Assembly: GCA_963720375.1 (NCBI GenBank)
Contig: CAVRFM010000008.1
Coordinates: 1 to 64,000, forward strand
Length of the DNA: 64,000 bases
Direction: 5' to 3'
Source of the DNA: JAPLHP01 sp963720375
Lineage (GTDB): Bacteria > Chloroflexota > Dehalococcoidia > UBA2247 > RBG-13-53-26
The position numbers and the translations under genes are program-made. A model generated the notes under the pieces. That model made no database searches. It was not told the origin of the DNA and worked only from the letters and a program-made list of their open reading frames with translations. Below, one piece after another: positions 19,313-29,234 of this stretch. The number at the start of each line of letters is the position of its first letter. Position 1 is the first letter of the stretch.

Positions 19313-19328
19313 GCATATGGTATATAAT
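19302..19328 (+). promoter_or_regulatory. promoter of the ABC exporter genes
   Basis: GTGACA at 19302-19307 and a perfect TATAAT at 19323-19328 with 15 bp between them, a short spacing. Transcription would start about 30 bases before the first codon. The -35 lies inside the repeat element, so a protein binding the repeat would act here. Confidence 0.5.
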
Positions 19329-19366
19329 ATTGTGCAGCTACCAAAACGTCACTTCAAAAGCAATTT

Positions 19367-20050
19367 GTGCTTCAGATGATAAGCGTCAAAAACCTCACCA
19401 GGATCTACAAAATCGGAAGCGTCGAGGTCAAAGCCCTGATGGATGTCTCATTGTCGATTGAGGCAAGAGACATAATCTGCATCATGGGAAAGAGCGGCTC
19501 CGGGAAGTCAACGCTGCTGAGACAGATGGGGCTCATCGATCGTCCGACCTCCGGACAGGTTATCTTCGAGGGTCAGGATTTGACCCGTCTCTCCGATGGT
19601 GCCCGGGCAAGAATGCGCTTGACGCATCTGGGCTACATCTTCCAGGAGTATGCGCTTCTGGGCGAGCTGACTGCGCACGAAAACGTCTATCTTCCCGGGA
19701 TGATGCTGGGCGGCAAGATGACTGACTACAGAAAGAAGGCAGCAGAGCTACTGGAGATGGTGGGACTGGCTGAGCGAACGAATCACAAGCCAAGGGAACT
19801 CTCGGGCGGAGAGCAACAGAGAGTGGCTATTGCCAGGGCACTGATCAACAGCCCCCGCGTGCTATTTGCCGATGAGCCGTGTGCCAATCTCGACAGCATT
19901 TCATCCGAGGTCGTAATGGAAACGCTTCTGAAGCTGAACAAGGAACTGGGCATCACCATCGTTTTCGTATCGCACGATACGGACGACAAGAAATACGCCA
20001 ACAGATTCGTTTTCCTCAAAGACGGGAGGCAAGTTTCTGAATACATTTAG
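19367..20050 (+). CDS. ABC transporter ATP-binding protein (MacB/LolD type)
   Basis: 227 residues. Walker A GKSGSGKST (near 40), signature LSGGEQQRVAIARAL (near 145), Walker B VLFADEPCANLD, and the switch His in VSHDT are all present. Length and motif spacing fit the MacB/LolD class, which drives lipoprotein release or efflux together with an FtsX-fold permease, and that permease is encoded directly downstream (stop and start adjacent). The start is GTG at 19367 or ATG at 19376; neither has a strong ribosome site. Inner-membrane associated, cytoplasmic side. Confidence 0.9.
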   Translation: MLQMISVKNLTRIYKIGSVEVKALMDVSLSIEARDIICIMGKSGSGKSTLLRQMGLIDRPTSGQVIFEGQDLTRLSDGARARMRLTHLGYIFQEYALLGELTAHENVYLPGMMLGGKMTDYRKKAAELLEMVGLAERTNHKPRELSGGEQQRVAIARALINSPRVLFADEPCANLDSISSEVVMETLLKLNKELGITIVFVSHDTDDKKYANRFVFLKDGRQVSEYI

Positions 20051-21274
20051 GTGCTGTCAACGACAATGAATTCGCTGAAGGTAGCTGTTTTCCTCGCTCT
20101 CAAATCTCTCATAAGAGGAAACTTGCGGGTCCTCACGCTCACCATTGCCATGCTGATCCTGGTGTATCTCAATCTGATTTTCACGCCGGCGCTCCTTGAT
20201 GGGGCAGTGCACAGCCTAGACAATAAGACCAAGATTTACCTGTCCGGTGATATCGTTGTCCAGCCTACCAATGAAATTCCGGTTATACCAAATGCACAGG
20301 AACTCGTCTCGGAGATTGAGTCTATAGATGGAGTGGCAGCAGCATGTGCCAGAAGCAATCTGGGGGCCGAAATCAGCTACCAGGGAGAACATGTCACTTC
20401 TGCAGTCTATGCCATTGACCCGGTCCAGGACAGCAAGGTGTTTCAATTCTCAGATAAGATAATTGAGGGCAGTTATCTTGATCCTGGAGACACCGATCAG
20501 ATAGTGCTCGGCCTTCAGCTAGCCGGGGACAATCGAACAAGCCTTGACTTTTACTCCAGCTCTCTCAAGACAGTGCATGCCGGTGACCGCGTGACCGTAA
20601 GCTACATTACTGGGGATAATGTGACGTACACGGTCAAGGGCATATTCTATACTGAACTTGTTCTAAGTGACATGAGAGCTTACATCACCACGAATGAACT
20701 CAACAGTATATACCCCATGGATGACCAGGCAATGACCATTCATGTGAAGCTGAAGCCAAACGCCAAACCGGATTTGGTGATGAATGAGATAGAAGGCTTG
20801 AGGCCAGGACAATTGAGCTTCCAGACGTGGGAAGATTCACTGGGCACTCTCAAAAGCATGACCAAGAGCTTTGACCAGATTATTACCATCCTGCGGACTA
20901 CCGCCCTGATTGTGGCGGCGATCACGATCTTCATCGTCACCTATGTTGACCTGGCCAACAAGCGGAGGCAAATTGGCATTGAACGGGCTATCGGCATTAC
21001 ATCTGCCTCCATCGTGATATCGTACATTATCCGCGCCGTCTTGTACGCCATTTTCGGCATTCTGGCAGCGGCTTTGATCTATGTCTACGTCGTGGTGCCG
21101 ATTGAAGCACGCTATCCCTTCCATTTCCCCTTTGGTGCTGTCTTCCTTCCAGTAAGCGTGCCGATTCTGGCCTCCTCAGCCGGCATCCTCTGTGCGGTCG
21201 CCATAGCCTCAGCATTCATCCCCGCCTGGCAGACGGTAAAGACAAAGATAATCGACGCCATCTGGGCCAGCTGA
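20051..21274 (+). CDS. ABC transporter permease (FtsX/MacB fold)
   Basis: 407 residues starting with GTG immediately after the ATPase stop codon. One N-terminal membrane helix (about 20-45) is followed by a large extracytoplasmic domain of about 210 residues, then three C-terminal helices (about 275-300, 325-350, 365-395) typical of the FtsX domain. It would form a mechanotransmission-type ABC system with the preceding protein. Substrate unknown; no periplasmic adaptor gene is adjacent. Confidence 0.88.
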   Translation: MLSTTMNSLKVAVFLALKSLIRGNLRVLTLTIAMLILVYLNLIFTPALLDGAVHSLDNKTKIYLSGDIVVQPTNEIPVIPNAQELVSEIESIDGVAAACARSNLGAEISYQGEHVTSAVYAIDPVQDSKVFQFSDKIIEGSYLDPGDTDQIVLGLQLAGDNRTSLDFYSSSLKTVHAGDRVTVSYITGDNVTYTVKGIFYTELVLSDMRAYITTNELNSIYPMDDQAMTIHVKLKPNAKPDLVMNEIEGLRPGQLSFQTWEDSLGTLKSMTKSFDQIITILRTTALIVAAITIFIVTYVDLANKRRQIGIERAIGITSASIVISYIIRAVLYAIFGILAAALIYVYVVVPIEARYPFHFPFGAVFLPVSVPILASSAGILCAVAIASAFIPAWQTVKTKIIDAIWAS

Positions 21275-21485
21275 TGGATTAACCAGGGCTTTGAGTACAA
21301 CACACCATAGCTGAACCTCAGTCCTTCAAGAAATCTCCCAGAACACACCCATGCATTCCCCCGGCTGCAAGGAATCTGTGATGCAAGGGGCAGCTCCAGA
21401 TGCATTGACATGTTGTGATACTTATGATAAAATCTTAGAGGATATATGCCTTTACATACTTTTCTGTAGTGAGGAGGTGGGGAGA

Positions 21486-21674
21486 ATGCACCACGACGAA
21501 GAAATAAGGTTAATTGCTTATCACATTTGGGAAGATGAGGGCCACCCTAATGGGCGACAGATGGAACACTGGCTGAAAGCCGAGACTACCCTGCAGAAGG
21601 AATCAACTCCGCAGACCACACCTCGTCGCACCGAGTCGGTCAGTCCGAAGGTGAGTAGAAAGAGAAAGCATTAG
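21486..21674 (+). CDS. DUF2934-domain small protein
   Basis: 62 residues from ATG at 21486, which follows a strong GAGGAGGTGGGGAGA site; longer upstream starts are not supported. The first half (EIRLIAYHIWEDEGHPNGRQ...HWLKAE) matches the short helical DUF2934 motif found in small bacterial proteins of unknown role. The rest is a Ser/Thr/Lys-rich basic tail. It is monocistronic. Confidence 0.75.
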   Translation: MHHDEEIRLIAYHIWEDEGHPNGRQMEHWLKAETTLQKESTPQTTPRRTESVSPKVSRKRKH

Positions 21675-21890
21675 GGTACGTCCACTGGCGTCCCAGGCAA
21701 TGACTCATTAACTCTATCCCTATCACCGAGTCAGGCATACGTCTCAGCAGCATGACCTACGCCTCCTAGCCAAGCAGAACTCTGACTAGGACTTCCAGTT
21801 ATCGGTGAAACCTTTCGCTAGGTCTTTCGTTATATATAATAAACGAGATATAAATCAGCCTAAATGGCATGAACCAGGAAAGGGGCTGCT

Positions 21891-22127
21891 ATAGATCAGC
21901 ATACCGAGTTTCTCGCACTTGCACTTGTAGCCGCCACTGCCGTCACCGTTGGACTCACCGGTGCGACTTTTGCCGATGGATTCACAGGGGTTGAATCCGG
22001 CAAAGGCAGGAACTTGCCCAGCATCATATCAAATATTCTAGGCCTGGACGAGAAGGAAGTGGCTGACTACTTCGAGAAACGTCGCAGCGAGATCTGCTAT
22101 GGAGCAGAGGCACTGCGCTTAGAGTAA
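21891..22127 (+). pseudogene. remnant of a small exported protein
   Basis: An open frame without an ATG, GTG or TTG start (it opens after a TGA at 21870s and would begin near ATA 21891, behind AAAGGGG). It encodes a signal-peptide-like stretch (FLALALVAATAVTVGL) and then ISNILGLDEKEVADYFEKRR SEIC, a pattern known to me from small secreted Chloroflexota proteins with GLDE helices that are normally longer. The frame stops early at 22125. I read it as a decayed or truncated gene. Confidence 0.5.
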
Positions 22128-22223
22128 GCCTTAGAGACTCCCGTCTGGCATATGGCCGGACCAGAGAGCGCTGGCAAAGCGGCGGATATACGTCTCGTTT
22201 GCAGATCACCGGATTTTGAACAC

Positions 22224-22268
22224 AAAAAGGGCCCGCTTCAGAACCCAAATGTGTCCAGAGGCGGGCTC
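22224..22268 (-). terminator. rho-independent terminator of the GGDEF gene
   Basis: On the minus strand GAGCCCGC and GCGGGC pair across a 23-base loop and are followed by CCTTTTT. It lies 33 bases beyond the stop codon of the diguanylate cyclase gene. Confidence 0.75.
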
Positions 22269-22300
22269 AATTCTTTAACTCTCTAACGAGTTTCCCACGT

Positions 22301-24229
22301 TCAATCTGTCATCTTCCTGATCCCGGCCTTCTTCCCTTGCTTCTCCTGATACATGCGGTTATCAGCCTCTCTCATGACTTCAGCTAACTTGCAGCCCTCC
22401 TCCCCCGTCGCTGCACCAACAGAGAGACTCAGGGGAGAGCCCTGGCTATTGCTGTTGTGAATCGCCAGGATCTCCCTGACACGTGCCAGAGCTTTCTCTG
22501 CCGCAGACCTGTCTGCACCCGGAAGCATCACCGCAAACTCATCGCCCCCAATCCTGGATACCACATCCTCGCTGCGGAAGGCCGCAATCAGCACCGTCGC
22601 AGCACGCTGCAACAGAGCATCACCTGCCTCATGCCCCTGGGTGTCATTGACTGCTTTCATTCCATCTACATCAGCCATCACAACGCTCACCGGGAAAAAG
22701 CTCCTGCCGCGTTCCAGCCGCTCAAACTCTTCCTCAAAATAGGCCCGGTTGTATAGACCGCTGAGCGCATCGTGGCTGCTGACGTACTCAAGTCTCTTCT
22801 GCGCCCTCTTGCGCTCGGTAACGTCACGCACCATAACCAGGGCTTCATTCCTGCTGCTCGCTGCCACCCGGGCCTCGTAGGAGGCGGTATCACCGTTCAA
22901 GGGAACTTGAATCTCAAACACCTGTGTTTCTCCGGTCTGCAATGCCTGCCTCACCAGCGGCAACCCCCGATGGACCACTTCTGCAGATAACGCTCTGTAC
23001 TGGGGTAGCTCCTGATACCCTTTACCATCCGTGGATCTACCTTGAGTTGTTGCCGGCCCACCTCCTTCGGCAGCCCTCGCATCCAGGATGGTGCCATCTT
23101 CACCAACCCGGAACATCAGGTCCGGTATCGCATTCAGAAGGGCGCGCTTCTCCGCTTCCCTTTCCGTAAGCTCGTGCTGCGACTTATCCAATGACGCCAG
23201 CATGCCATTGATAGCCCCACCCAATCTCGATATTTCATCCTTCCCTTTGACGGCGACGCGCTCGGTCAGATCACCGGTTTCACGTACCCTGTCTACGCCT
23301 TTGCTGAGGCCGAGCAAACGGGAGAGGATGACCCTGTTCATCAGGATAATGACTATCAGAGCAAACGCCACTAATGCTGCTGTGAGATAGATTGCGAGCC
23401 ACATGACCGTTTGCTGTCCCTGATGGTAGATATCGCGGGGCATATCCGCTCTCAATATCATCGCCGGGTTGCCGTAGATATCCGTCAGCAAGCCGTATCC
23501 GGCCACGGTGTCCTTGCTCAGTGGTTGGGTGATAATGGGTGCTTCATCAGATAGCCGGGACTGTGCTGCTACAAAGTCGGCAGGCATCTGTGAATCATCC
23601 AGTCGATATAAACTGAGAGACAGATGTGTCTGCTCCGCCAGCCTCTGCACCTCGGCAGCATCAAGGAAGCGGGCGAAGATCACCCTGCCTTGCACAGGGC
23701 CAAAACTCGTATTGAAGTTGACAGGGAATGATTGGACGAGCAGGGTATCTTCCGGAAGAACAAGTATCCCTATTACAGAGGTAATGTCTATTTGCGGAGG
23801 CCGTGAAAGCGGGCTGTCACCCATAAGCTCTTCAGTAAATCCAGTGGGAAAAGGTATTGGCTGGCCCGTCTCCAGATCGTATCCCACGCCCACAGGGGGC
23901 ACGCCGGCTCCCAGGGCAAAGACAATGTAATTAATACCCATGGCAGCAAAGGCTGGTTCATCAGCAGTGATCTCAATGTGCATTCCGCTCTCATCCTGGA
24001 CCCATACAAAAGACTGACTCACGACTGCCATCGAGGTAAAGCTGATGTTTACGCTGGAGAAATCTTTATACAGGGCGCTCACGGCTCTCCCAATGTTCTG
24101 AGTGGTGTTCTCCTTCTCCAGATTAGTGAAACGCTTCATCAGGACGGTCTCCGAGACAACAAACGTGATAACAAGCGCGGCAGCAAAGACCACAGCAATC
24201 ATCAGCATCGTTTTCATACGCAGACTCAT
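22301..24229 (-). CDS. membrane diguanylate cyclase (CHASE4-HAMP-PAS-GGDEF)
   Basis: 642 residues; ATG behind AGGAGGTGTCCCG. An N-terminal membrane helix (7-29), an extracytoplasmic CHASE4-like sensor (about 35-265), a second helix (about 272-297), HAMP, a PAS-like domain (about 365-470) and a C-terminal GGDEF domain can be traced. The active site RIGGDEFAVML is intact, and the inhibitory RxxD site (RSED) stands five residues before GGDEF. The enzyme should make cyclic di-GMP from two GTP with product inhibition. It is a single-gene unit with its own terminator. The sensed signal is unknown. Confidence 0.92.
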   Translation of the reverse strand: MSLRMKTMLMIAVVFAAALVITFVVSETVLMKRFTNLEKENTTQNIGRAVSALYKDFSSVNISFTSMAVVSQSFVWVQDESGMHIEITADEPAFAAMGINYIVFALGAGVPPVGVGYDLETGQPIPFPTGFTEELMGDSPLSRPPQIDITSVIGILVLPEDTLLVQSFPVNFNTSFGPVQGRVIFARFLDAAEVQRLAEQTHLSLSLYRLDDSQMPADFVAAQSRLSDEAPIITQPLSKDTVAGYGLLTDIYGNPAMILRADMPRDIYHQGQQTVMWLAIYLTAALVAFALIVIILMNRVILSRLLGLSKGVDRVRETGDLTERVAVKGKDEISRLGGAINGMLASLDKSQHELTEREAEKRALLNAIPDLMFRVGEDGTILDARAAEGGGPATTQGRSTDGKGYQELPQYRALSAEVVHRGLPLVRQALQTGETQVFEIQVPLNGDTASYEARVAASSRNEALVMVRDVTERKRAQKRLEYVSSHDALSGLYNRAYFEEEFERLERGRSFFPVSVVMADVDGMKAVNDTQGHEAGDALLQRAATVLIAAFRSEDVVSRIGGDEFAVMLPGADRSAAEKALARVREILAIHNSNSQGSPLSLSVGAATGEEGCKLAEVMREADNRMYQEKQGKKAGIRKMTD

Positions 24230-24730
24230 CGGGACACCTCCTGATCACACATTCCAGATATCTTCATGCGAGATATTCAAACCACTGGGCCTATCCGACG
24301 TCCAGGATATAAAGAGATTGTTGGGCGTAAAGTAAGATCATAACACATTATTTAGCGGAATGCAACATATACGATCATTATCTGTAAGATAGTTTACCTA
24401 AAGAGTCCCCATGGGCAGCATTCAGATGACGCTCTTGGTGACTGCTGTGTTACCAAACTGCTGGGTGCAGCTCTATGTCACGACGGGAGATTCATTCCCC
24501 ACGAAAGGATCGTTCCTCAGCGCCGGCGAAAAGGGGTAGGCATAGCTGCGTTTCGGATAGAGCATATCATGGGGTTTGAGGATAGGCCAGGCCTCACTTA
24601 CCGATTGTACCGATACAATCCTGTGAGTTCATCGGCATCTAATGAGACATCCCTGCAATCTGCTGCTAGTATAATGAAAACCAGTGCGGTTGTGTTTCAA
24701 GTCGGATTTGTTCTGTTGGAATGGAGAAAA
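24230..24730. other. intergenic, no clear gene
   Basis: About 500 bases between divergent genes. The plus-strand frame before the epimerase stays open upstream of 24731 but has no ribosome site or protein-like composition. No RNA or repeat seen. Confidence 0.4.
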
Positions 24731-25696
24731 ATGGAAATTCTAGTCACAGGAGCCACAGGGCAACTCGGGAGAGAGGTAGTGCCTCGCCTCCTGGAAAGAG
24801 GAGACAATCTTAAATTGCTTGCCCGTGACGTGGATAAGGCTAAGGAAATGTTTCCTGACTGCGATATCATTCAGGGTAATATTGTTCGGGATGATCTCGG
24901 AATAGATCAACCCATGAAACTCGATGCTGTCTATCACCTTGCTGCCGACGTCAACCTGGGCACGAAGCGCGACGATAGGATATGGGCTACAAACTATGGG
25001 GGTACAGCCAATGTGGTTGGCTTCTGTGAGCGCAACTCAGTCCCTAGTCTCTTCTATGCAGGCACGGCCTACACCGAAAAGGGCAGGAATGCTTATGAAA
25101 AATCAAAGAAGGCAGCCGAGCAATTTGTGGAGTCCAGTGGGATTAGGGGAAAGACTATCTTCAAGATTGGCATTATTGTCCCCAGTCTCAAAGATCCTAG
25201 CAGCGCTTCAATGGGAGCGTTGTATCAGTTTGTCAATGGTATTCGCCTGATCCGTGACCGTGCGGAGGTGGTGAGGAAACGTCTGGAGGGCACACTCCGC
25301 TTGCCTGTTCTGGAGCCCAAATTCAGGGTCAGGGGCCTCCCTGATGCCAGGCTCAATCTGGTGCCTGTTGATGTGGTGGCTGATTCTATTGTGAAGACAA
25401 CCAAGCCGGGTAAATTATGGCTCACTCACCCTAACCCCCCGAAGCTGTGCGATCTGGCAAAGTGGGTAGGTAAGGCACTGGGTATCTCCATAGAGTTCAA
25501 ACCCGATTTTGAAATGTCCGCTATCGAGGCCTTGTTCCACAAGGGCGCTAACCCGTTTCTCCCTTATCTTTTTGGTGATGAATTCCCCAGTGACCTGAAG
25601 GATTGCCCTGACATCAGTCCCGAATTTGTGAGGGAAAGCGTGGCTTACAGCATCATCAACTTGAGTGGCATACGTGGCAGCAAGTGGCTGAAGTGA
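24731..25696 (+). CDS. NAD-dependent epimerase/reductase, extended SDR
   Basis: 321 residues from ATG at 24731 (GGAG six bases upstream); a longer frame back to 24569 exists but is unlikely. The Rossmann motif TGATGQLG is at residues 6-13, D-I-Q-G-N and HLAADVN follow, and the active-site region has AGTAYTEKGRNAYEKSK with Tyr-x3-Lys. It resembles the thioester-reductase/NmrA-like branch of extended SDRs. Substrate unknown. It appears monocistronic. Confidence 0.78.
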   Translation: MEILVTGATGQLGREVVPRLLERGDNLKLLARDVDKAKEMFPDCDIIQGNIVRDDLGIDQPMKLDAVYHLAADVNLGTKRDDRIWATNYGGTANVVGFCERNSVPSLFYAGTAYTEKGRNAYEKSKKAAEQFVESSGIRGKTIFKIGIIVPSLKDPSSASMGALYQFVNGIRLIRDRAEVVRKRLEGTLRLPVLEPKFRVRGLPDARLNLVPVDVVADSIVKTTKPGKLWLTHPNPPKLCDLAKWVGKALGISIEFKPDFEMSAIEALFHKGANPFLPYLFGDEFPSDLKDCPDISPEFVRESVAYSIINLSGIRGSKWLK

Positions 25697-25855
25697 TCAG
25701 GCAGACAACGGCGGGGCCCGTACCATAGATCCATCATCGTTCGTTTCCGCATCTCCACCATCAGATAGAGAAACCCTCATCAAGCCTTACGATGTAGAAT
25801 TGCGAGAGGAACACAAGGTTTGAGAGTGGAGTGTAATCGCATCAACTTAAGTAAT

Positions 25856-26473
25856 CTAGAAATACAGTATCTGGAAGATAAAGAGCCCGATGCCAATTGC
25901 CAGGACAAGTCCCCAGGCTGCCTTATTCCATTCCAGAATCTTCGCCCCATCGAATGGCCCCAGGGGAATCAAATTGAAAACAGCCAGCCAACTGTTGACC
26001 TGTGCCCCAAGGCTAAAGAGGAGGTAAGGTTTAGCCATGTACAGCACCAGGAATACAATGGCGAGGGAAATGTTCATCACCGGCCCGGCTATTGAGATCA
26101 GCCCCAACCTCTCTTTGGTCAAGGCTATTTCTCCCAATGCATCTCTCTGCGGATATATCACAACGGCTCCAGGAGCAGCGAAGACAACACCGATAAGCGA
26201 TCCAACCAGTGCTATTATCAGGCCAGCAGGCCACATAACATACTCTGCATGGCAGCCGAATCTTCTGGCAAGGAACCGATGCCCCATCTCATGAAGCACA
26301 AAGCCCAACGATACACCAACCAGAGACATAAGCATGGCTTTCAATAAATCACTCCGGTCGGGCAAAGAAGGGAAAAAACCTCCCGAAAGAGCGATACCGA
26401 AGGCAACCGCCAGAAGAACGGCAGAGATAACCAGGTCTCTCAGCTCATTCGCTTTCATACTCGTTCTGTTCAA
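25856..26473 (-). CDS. M50-family (site-2-protease-like) membrane metallopeptidase
   Basis: 205 residues with about five or six membrane helices. The zinc site HEMGH is in the second helix (near residue 65), and the distal motif FNLIPLGPFDGAKIL near residue 170 supplies the conserved Asp. These intramembrane proteases cleave membrane-bound regulators or signal remnants. The short form without a PDZ domain is common in anaerobes and archaea. It is transcribed away from the phosphate response regulator, sharing a 155-base divergent region. Confidence 0.88.
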   Translation of the reverse strand: MNRTSMKANELRDLVISAVLLAVAFGIALSGGFFPSLPDRSDLLKAMLMSLVGVSLGFVLHEMGHRFLARRFGCHAEYVMWPAGLIIALVGSLIGVVFAAPGAVVIYPQRDALGEIALTKERLGLISIAGPVMNISLAIVFLVLYMAKPYLLFSLGAQVNSWLAVFNLIPLGPFDGAKILEWNKAAWGLVLAIGIGLFIFQILYF

Positions 26474-26628
26474 GTCTAACGTAAAGCGTTCTTAGCCGCC
26501 AGTCTGCCACAAAACAATGCCTGGGGTGTTTTCGAAGCGTATTCTCGCTCGCCAGTTCCTTCCACAAATCAACACCCGAAGTTGATGTACCCAGGTCGTA
26601 AAGGTTATAGTCTTGTCAAGGAATAGGA

Positions 26629-27337
26629 ATGGTTGGCAGCAAAGTCCTCGTTGTGGAAGATGACCACAACCCTGCTCGAGGTGTTGAAGTACAACCTCAA
26701 CAAGGAAGGCTATGACGTACTCACTGCTTCCGATGGAGTCCAGGCTCTGGAAATTGCCCGAAGCGAGAGCCCCGCGCTGGTCATCCTTGACATCATGCTT
26801 CCGAAGCTGGATGGATACGCGGTTTGCCGCATCCTGCGGCAGGAGATGACAGTGCCTATCTTGATGCTCACTGCCAAGACTGAAGAACTCGACAAGGTTG
26901 TTGGTCTGGAGCTCGGCGCTGATGACTACATGACCAAGCCCTTCAGCATGAGAGAGCTTGTGGCGCGTATCAGGGCAATGCTTCGGCGTACGGAAATGAT
27001 AACGAGAGAGCTATCCCCTGTAGGCGAGGCGGCTTCTTCGTCGTTCAGGGCTGGTGATCTCGAGATTGATGTTGCCCGGCACAGAGTCTCTCGCAGCGGC
27101 CACATCATCGACTTGACCCCCACCGAGTTCGCCCTCCTTGCATTTCTGGCGAGAAACTGCGGGCAAGTGTTCAGCCGTGATCATCTGCTGGAGAAGGTCT
27201 GGGGTTATGATTACGCAGGTGACACCCGGACTGTAGATGTCCATGTCAGGTGGTTAAGACAGAAGATTGAGATTGATCCTGGTCATCCCAAACACCTTCT
27301 GACGGTGAGGGGTGTGGGCTACAAGTTCGAGGAGTAG
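26629..27337 (+). CDS. phoP: PhoB/PhoP-type response regulator, frameshifted near the start
   Basis: The natural start is ATG 26629 encoding KVLVVEDD, the acidic pocket of a receiver domain. After 14 codons one extra C in AACCCTGCTC (about 26671) shifts the frame, and correcting it yields HNLLEVLKYNL and continues to 27337. The receiver has the phosphorylated Asp in VILDIMLPKLDG, Thr of LTAKT and Lys of TKPFS; the C-terminal winged helix (LTPTEFALLAFL ... DVHVRWLRQKIE) is OmpR-like. About 235 residues. Position before a PhoR-type kinase, a Pho box and pst genes identifies it as the phosphate regulator. Confidence 0.85.
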
Positions 27338-27339
27338 CA

Positions 27340-29089
27340 GTGTTTCGCAGTATCAGATGGCGAATAGCGGTAGCCTTTGTGGTACTTCTCGTCGCTTGCA
27401 TTGGGGGACTAAGCGCCTATCTGTCCCACTTCTTCCGAGACGACTATGTCAGCAACCTGAGAACGCAGCTCACTGATCAGTCGTGGCTGGTGGCAGACAG
27501 CGCCGCACCGTATTTTGCGAACGGCCAGACGAGTGAGGTCAATGCCCTGGCGGTGAGACTGGGGCAGCAGATCAGCGCTCGCGTGACCATCATCGACAAA
27601 GATGGGAAGGTGGTTGGCGATTCCGAAGAAGACCCTGCAACAATGGATAACCACTCTGACCGGCCAGAGGTAAAGCAGGCCCTGGCCGGCGGGGTAGGGA
27701 GCAGCATCCGCCACAGCGACACCCTGGGCTATGACATGATGTATGTTGCCGTGCCCATAAGTACAAACGGTGAGATAGTGGGTGTGGCGCGGGTGTCTAT
27801 CCCCCTGAGCCGGATTGACGCATCAATGGGGCATATCAACATGGTGATTATTGTGGGAGCTCTGGTGGCTGCTGCTCTTGCTATTCTACTGGCGTTCCAG
27901 ATAACGAGAATCACCATTGAGCCAGTCAAGAAGCTGACCAAGGTTTCTCAGAGGATGGCTGAAGGAGACCTCGACCAGGAAATAGTTGTGACATCGATGG
28001 ACGAGGTCGGTCAACTGGCCAGAGCCTTTAATCGAATGGCCTCACAACTGAAGCAAATGATGGCCCTCATCACTGCTGAGCGAGACAGAATGGCAGTCAT
28101 CCTCGCTCACATGGATGATGCCATCTTCGTGATCGATGGTGACAGCAGAGTGACAATGCTGAACAGGGCTGCAGAGAAGACATTTCAGATCTCTAAGGAC
28201 ATGGCCACTAGGACATACCTTCATCGAGGTAGTGCGTGACTATGAGCTTGACGCGCTGCTCCAGCGTTGCCTCACCACAAGGGAGCAACAAACGGGATTA
28301 GTAGAGGTGAGGCCCAGGAAGCAGTTCCTTGGTGCCATAGTCACGCCCTTCCAGGGAGAAACTGGCTGTCTGGTGCTGGTCCAGGATCTCACCGAACTGC
28401 GCAAGCTGGAGACGATTCGTCGGGACTTCATCGCCAACCTGTCCCACGAGCTCCGCACACCAATCGCCTCACTCAAAGCGCTGACCGAGACTCTGCGCGA
28501 CGGTGCCATCGAAGAACCCTCTGTGGCCAAGGACTTTCTGGACAAGATGAACTTTGAGGTCGATAGATTGGCCCAGATGGTTCAGGAGATGGGAGACCTG
28601 TCCCGTATTGAGAGCGGTGAGGCTCCCCTTCAGAGGAGGTCTGTCAACATAGCTGACATTGTGGTGCGTGCCGTGGAAAGGCTGAAGGCACAGTCTGAAC
28701 GAGCTGGGCTTCGCCTGGAAACACAAATCGCCTCAGGCTTGCCCCAGGTCTCGGCTGATGAGGGCAGGATAGAGCAGGTCTTACTAAACCTCATTCATAA
28801 CGCGATCAAGTTCACGCCGCCTGGCGGTCGAATTGATGTCACGGCCAAAGTAGATGGCAATAATCTCCTTGTTTCAGTGTCTGATACAGGTGTCGGCATT
28901 TCTCCCGATGATCTGCCACGTGTCTTCGAGCGGTTCTACAAGGCAGACAGGGCCCGCGCTGGTGGCGGCACCGGCCTGGGATTGGCCATCGCCAAGCACA
29001 TAGTCGAAGCCCACGGTGGCCGGATTTGGGCGGAGAGTGTGGGGGGAAAGGGGTCTACCTTCAGCTTCACCTTGCCTCTGGCTTCCTAA
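27340..29089 (+). CDS. phoR: PhoR-type sensor histidine kinase, frameshifted
   Basis: GTG start three bases after the response regulator. Two membrane helices (about 7-28 and 165-187) flank an extracytoplasmic sensor; HAMP and a PAS region follow. A +1 shift near 28215 breaks the frame inside PAS; joined, it reads TFIEVVRDYELD. The second part holds the phospho-acceptor NLSHELRTP and the ATPase motifs DTGVGI and GTGLGLAI. About 583 residues in total. It would phosphorylate the neighbouring regulator at low phosphate. Both halves are well conserved, so the break is probably an error or very recent. Confidence 0.85.
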
Positions 29090-29110
29090 CGCCGGCAGCC
29101 CCAGCCAGAT

Positions 29111-29164
29111 TTAACCTTCTCTTAACAAAGCCTTAATCATGCCTTAAACATTGCCTGTTATGCT
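29111..29164 (+). promoter_or_regulatory. Pho box with four 11-bp-spaced repeats and -10 element
   Basis: TTAACC, TTAACA, TTAATC and TTAAAC begin at 29111, 29122, 29133 and 29144, exactly 11 bp apart, matching the PhoP-box pattern of Gram-positive bacteria (TTAACA repeats with 5-bp gaps). A TATGCT -10 candidate is at 29159. It controls mgsA and the pst genes. Confidence 0.85.
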
Positions 29165-29234
29165 AGGAATCAAGATGTGGGTATTCAATAGGACTGAACC
29201 GATGAACAGACTGTTCAGAGAAAGGAGGTGAAAT

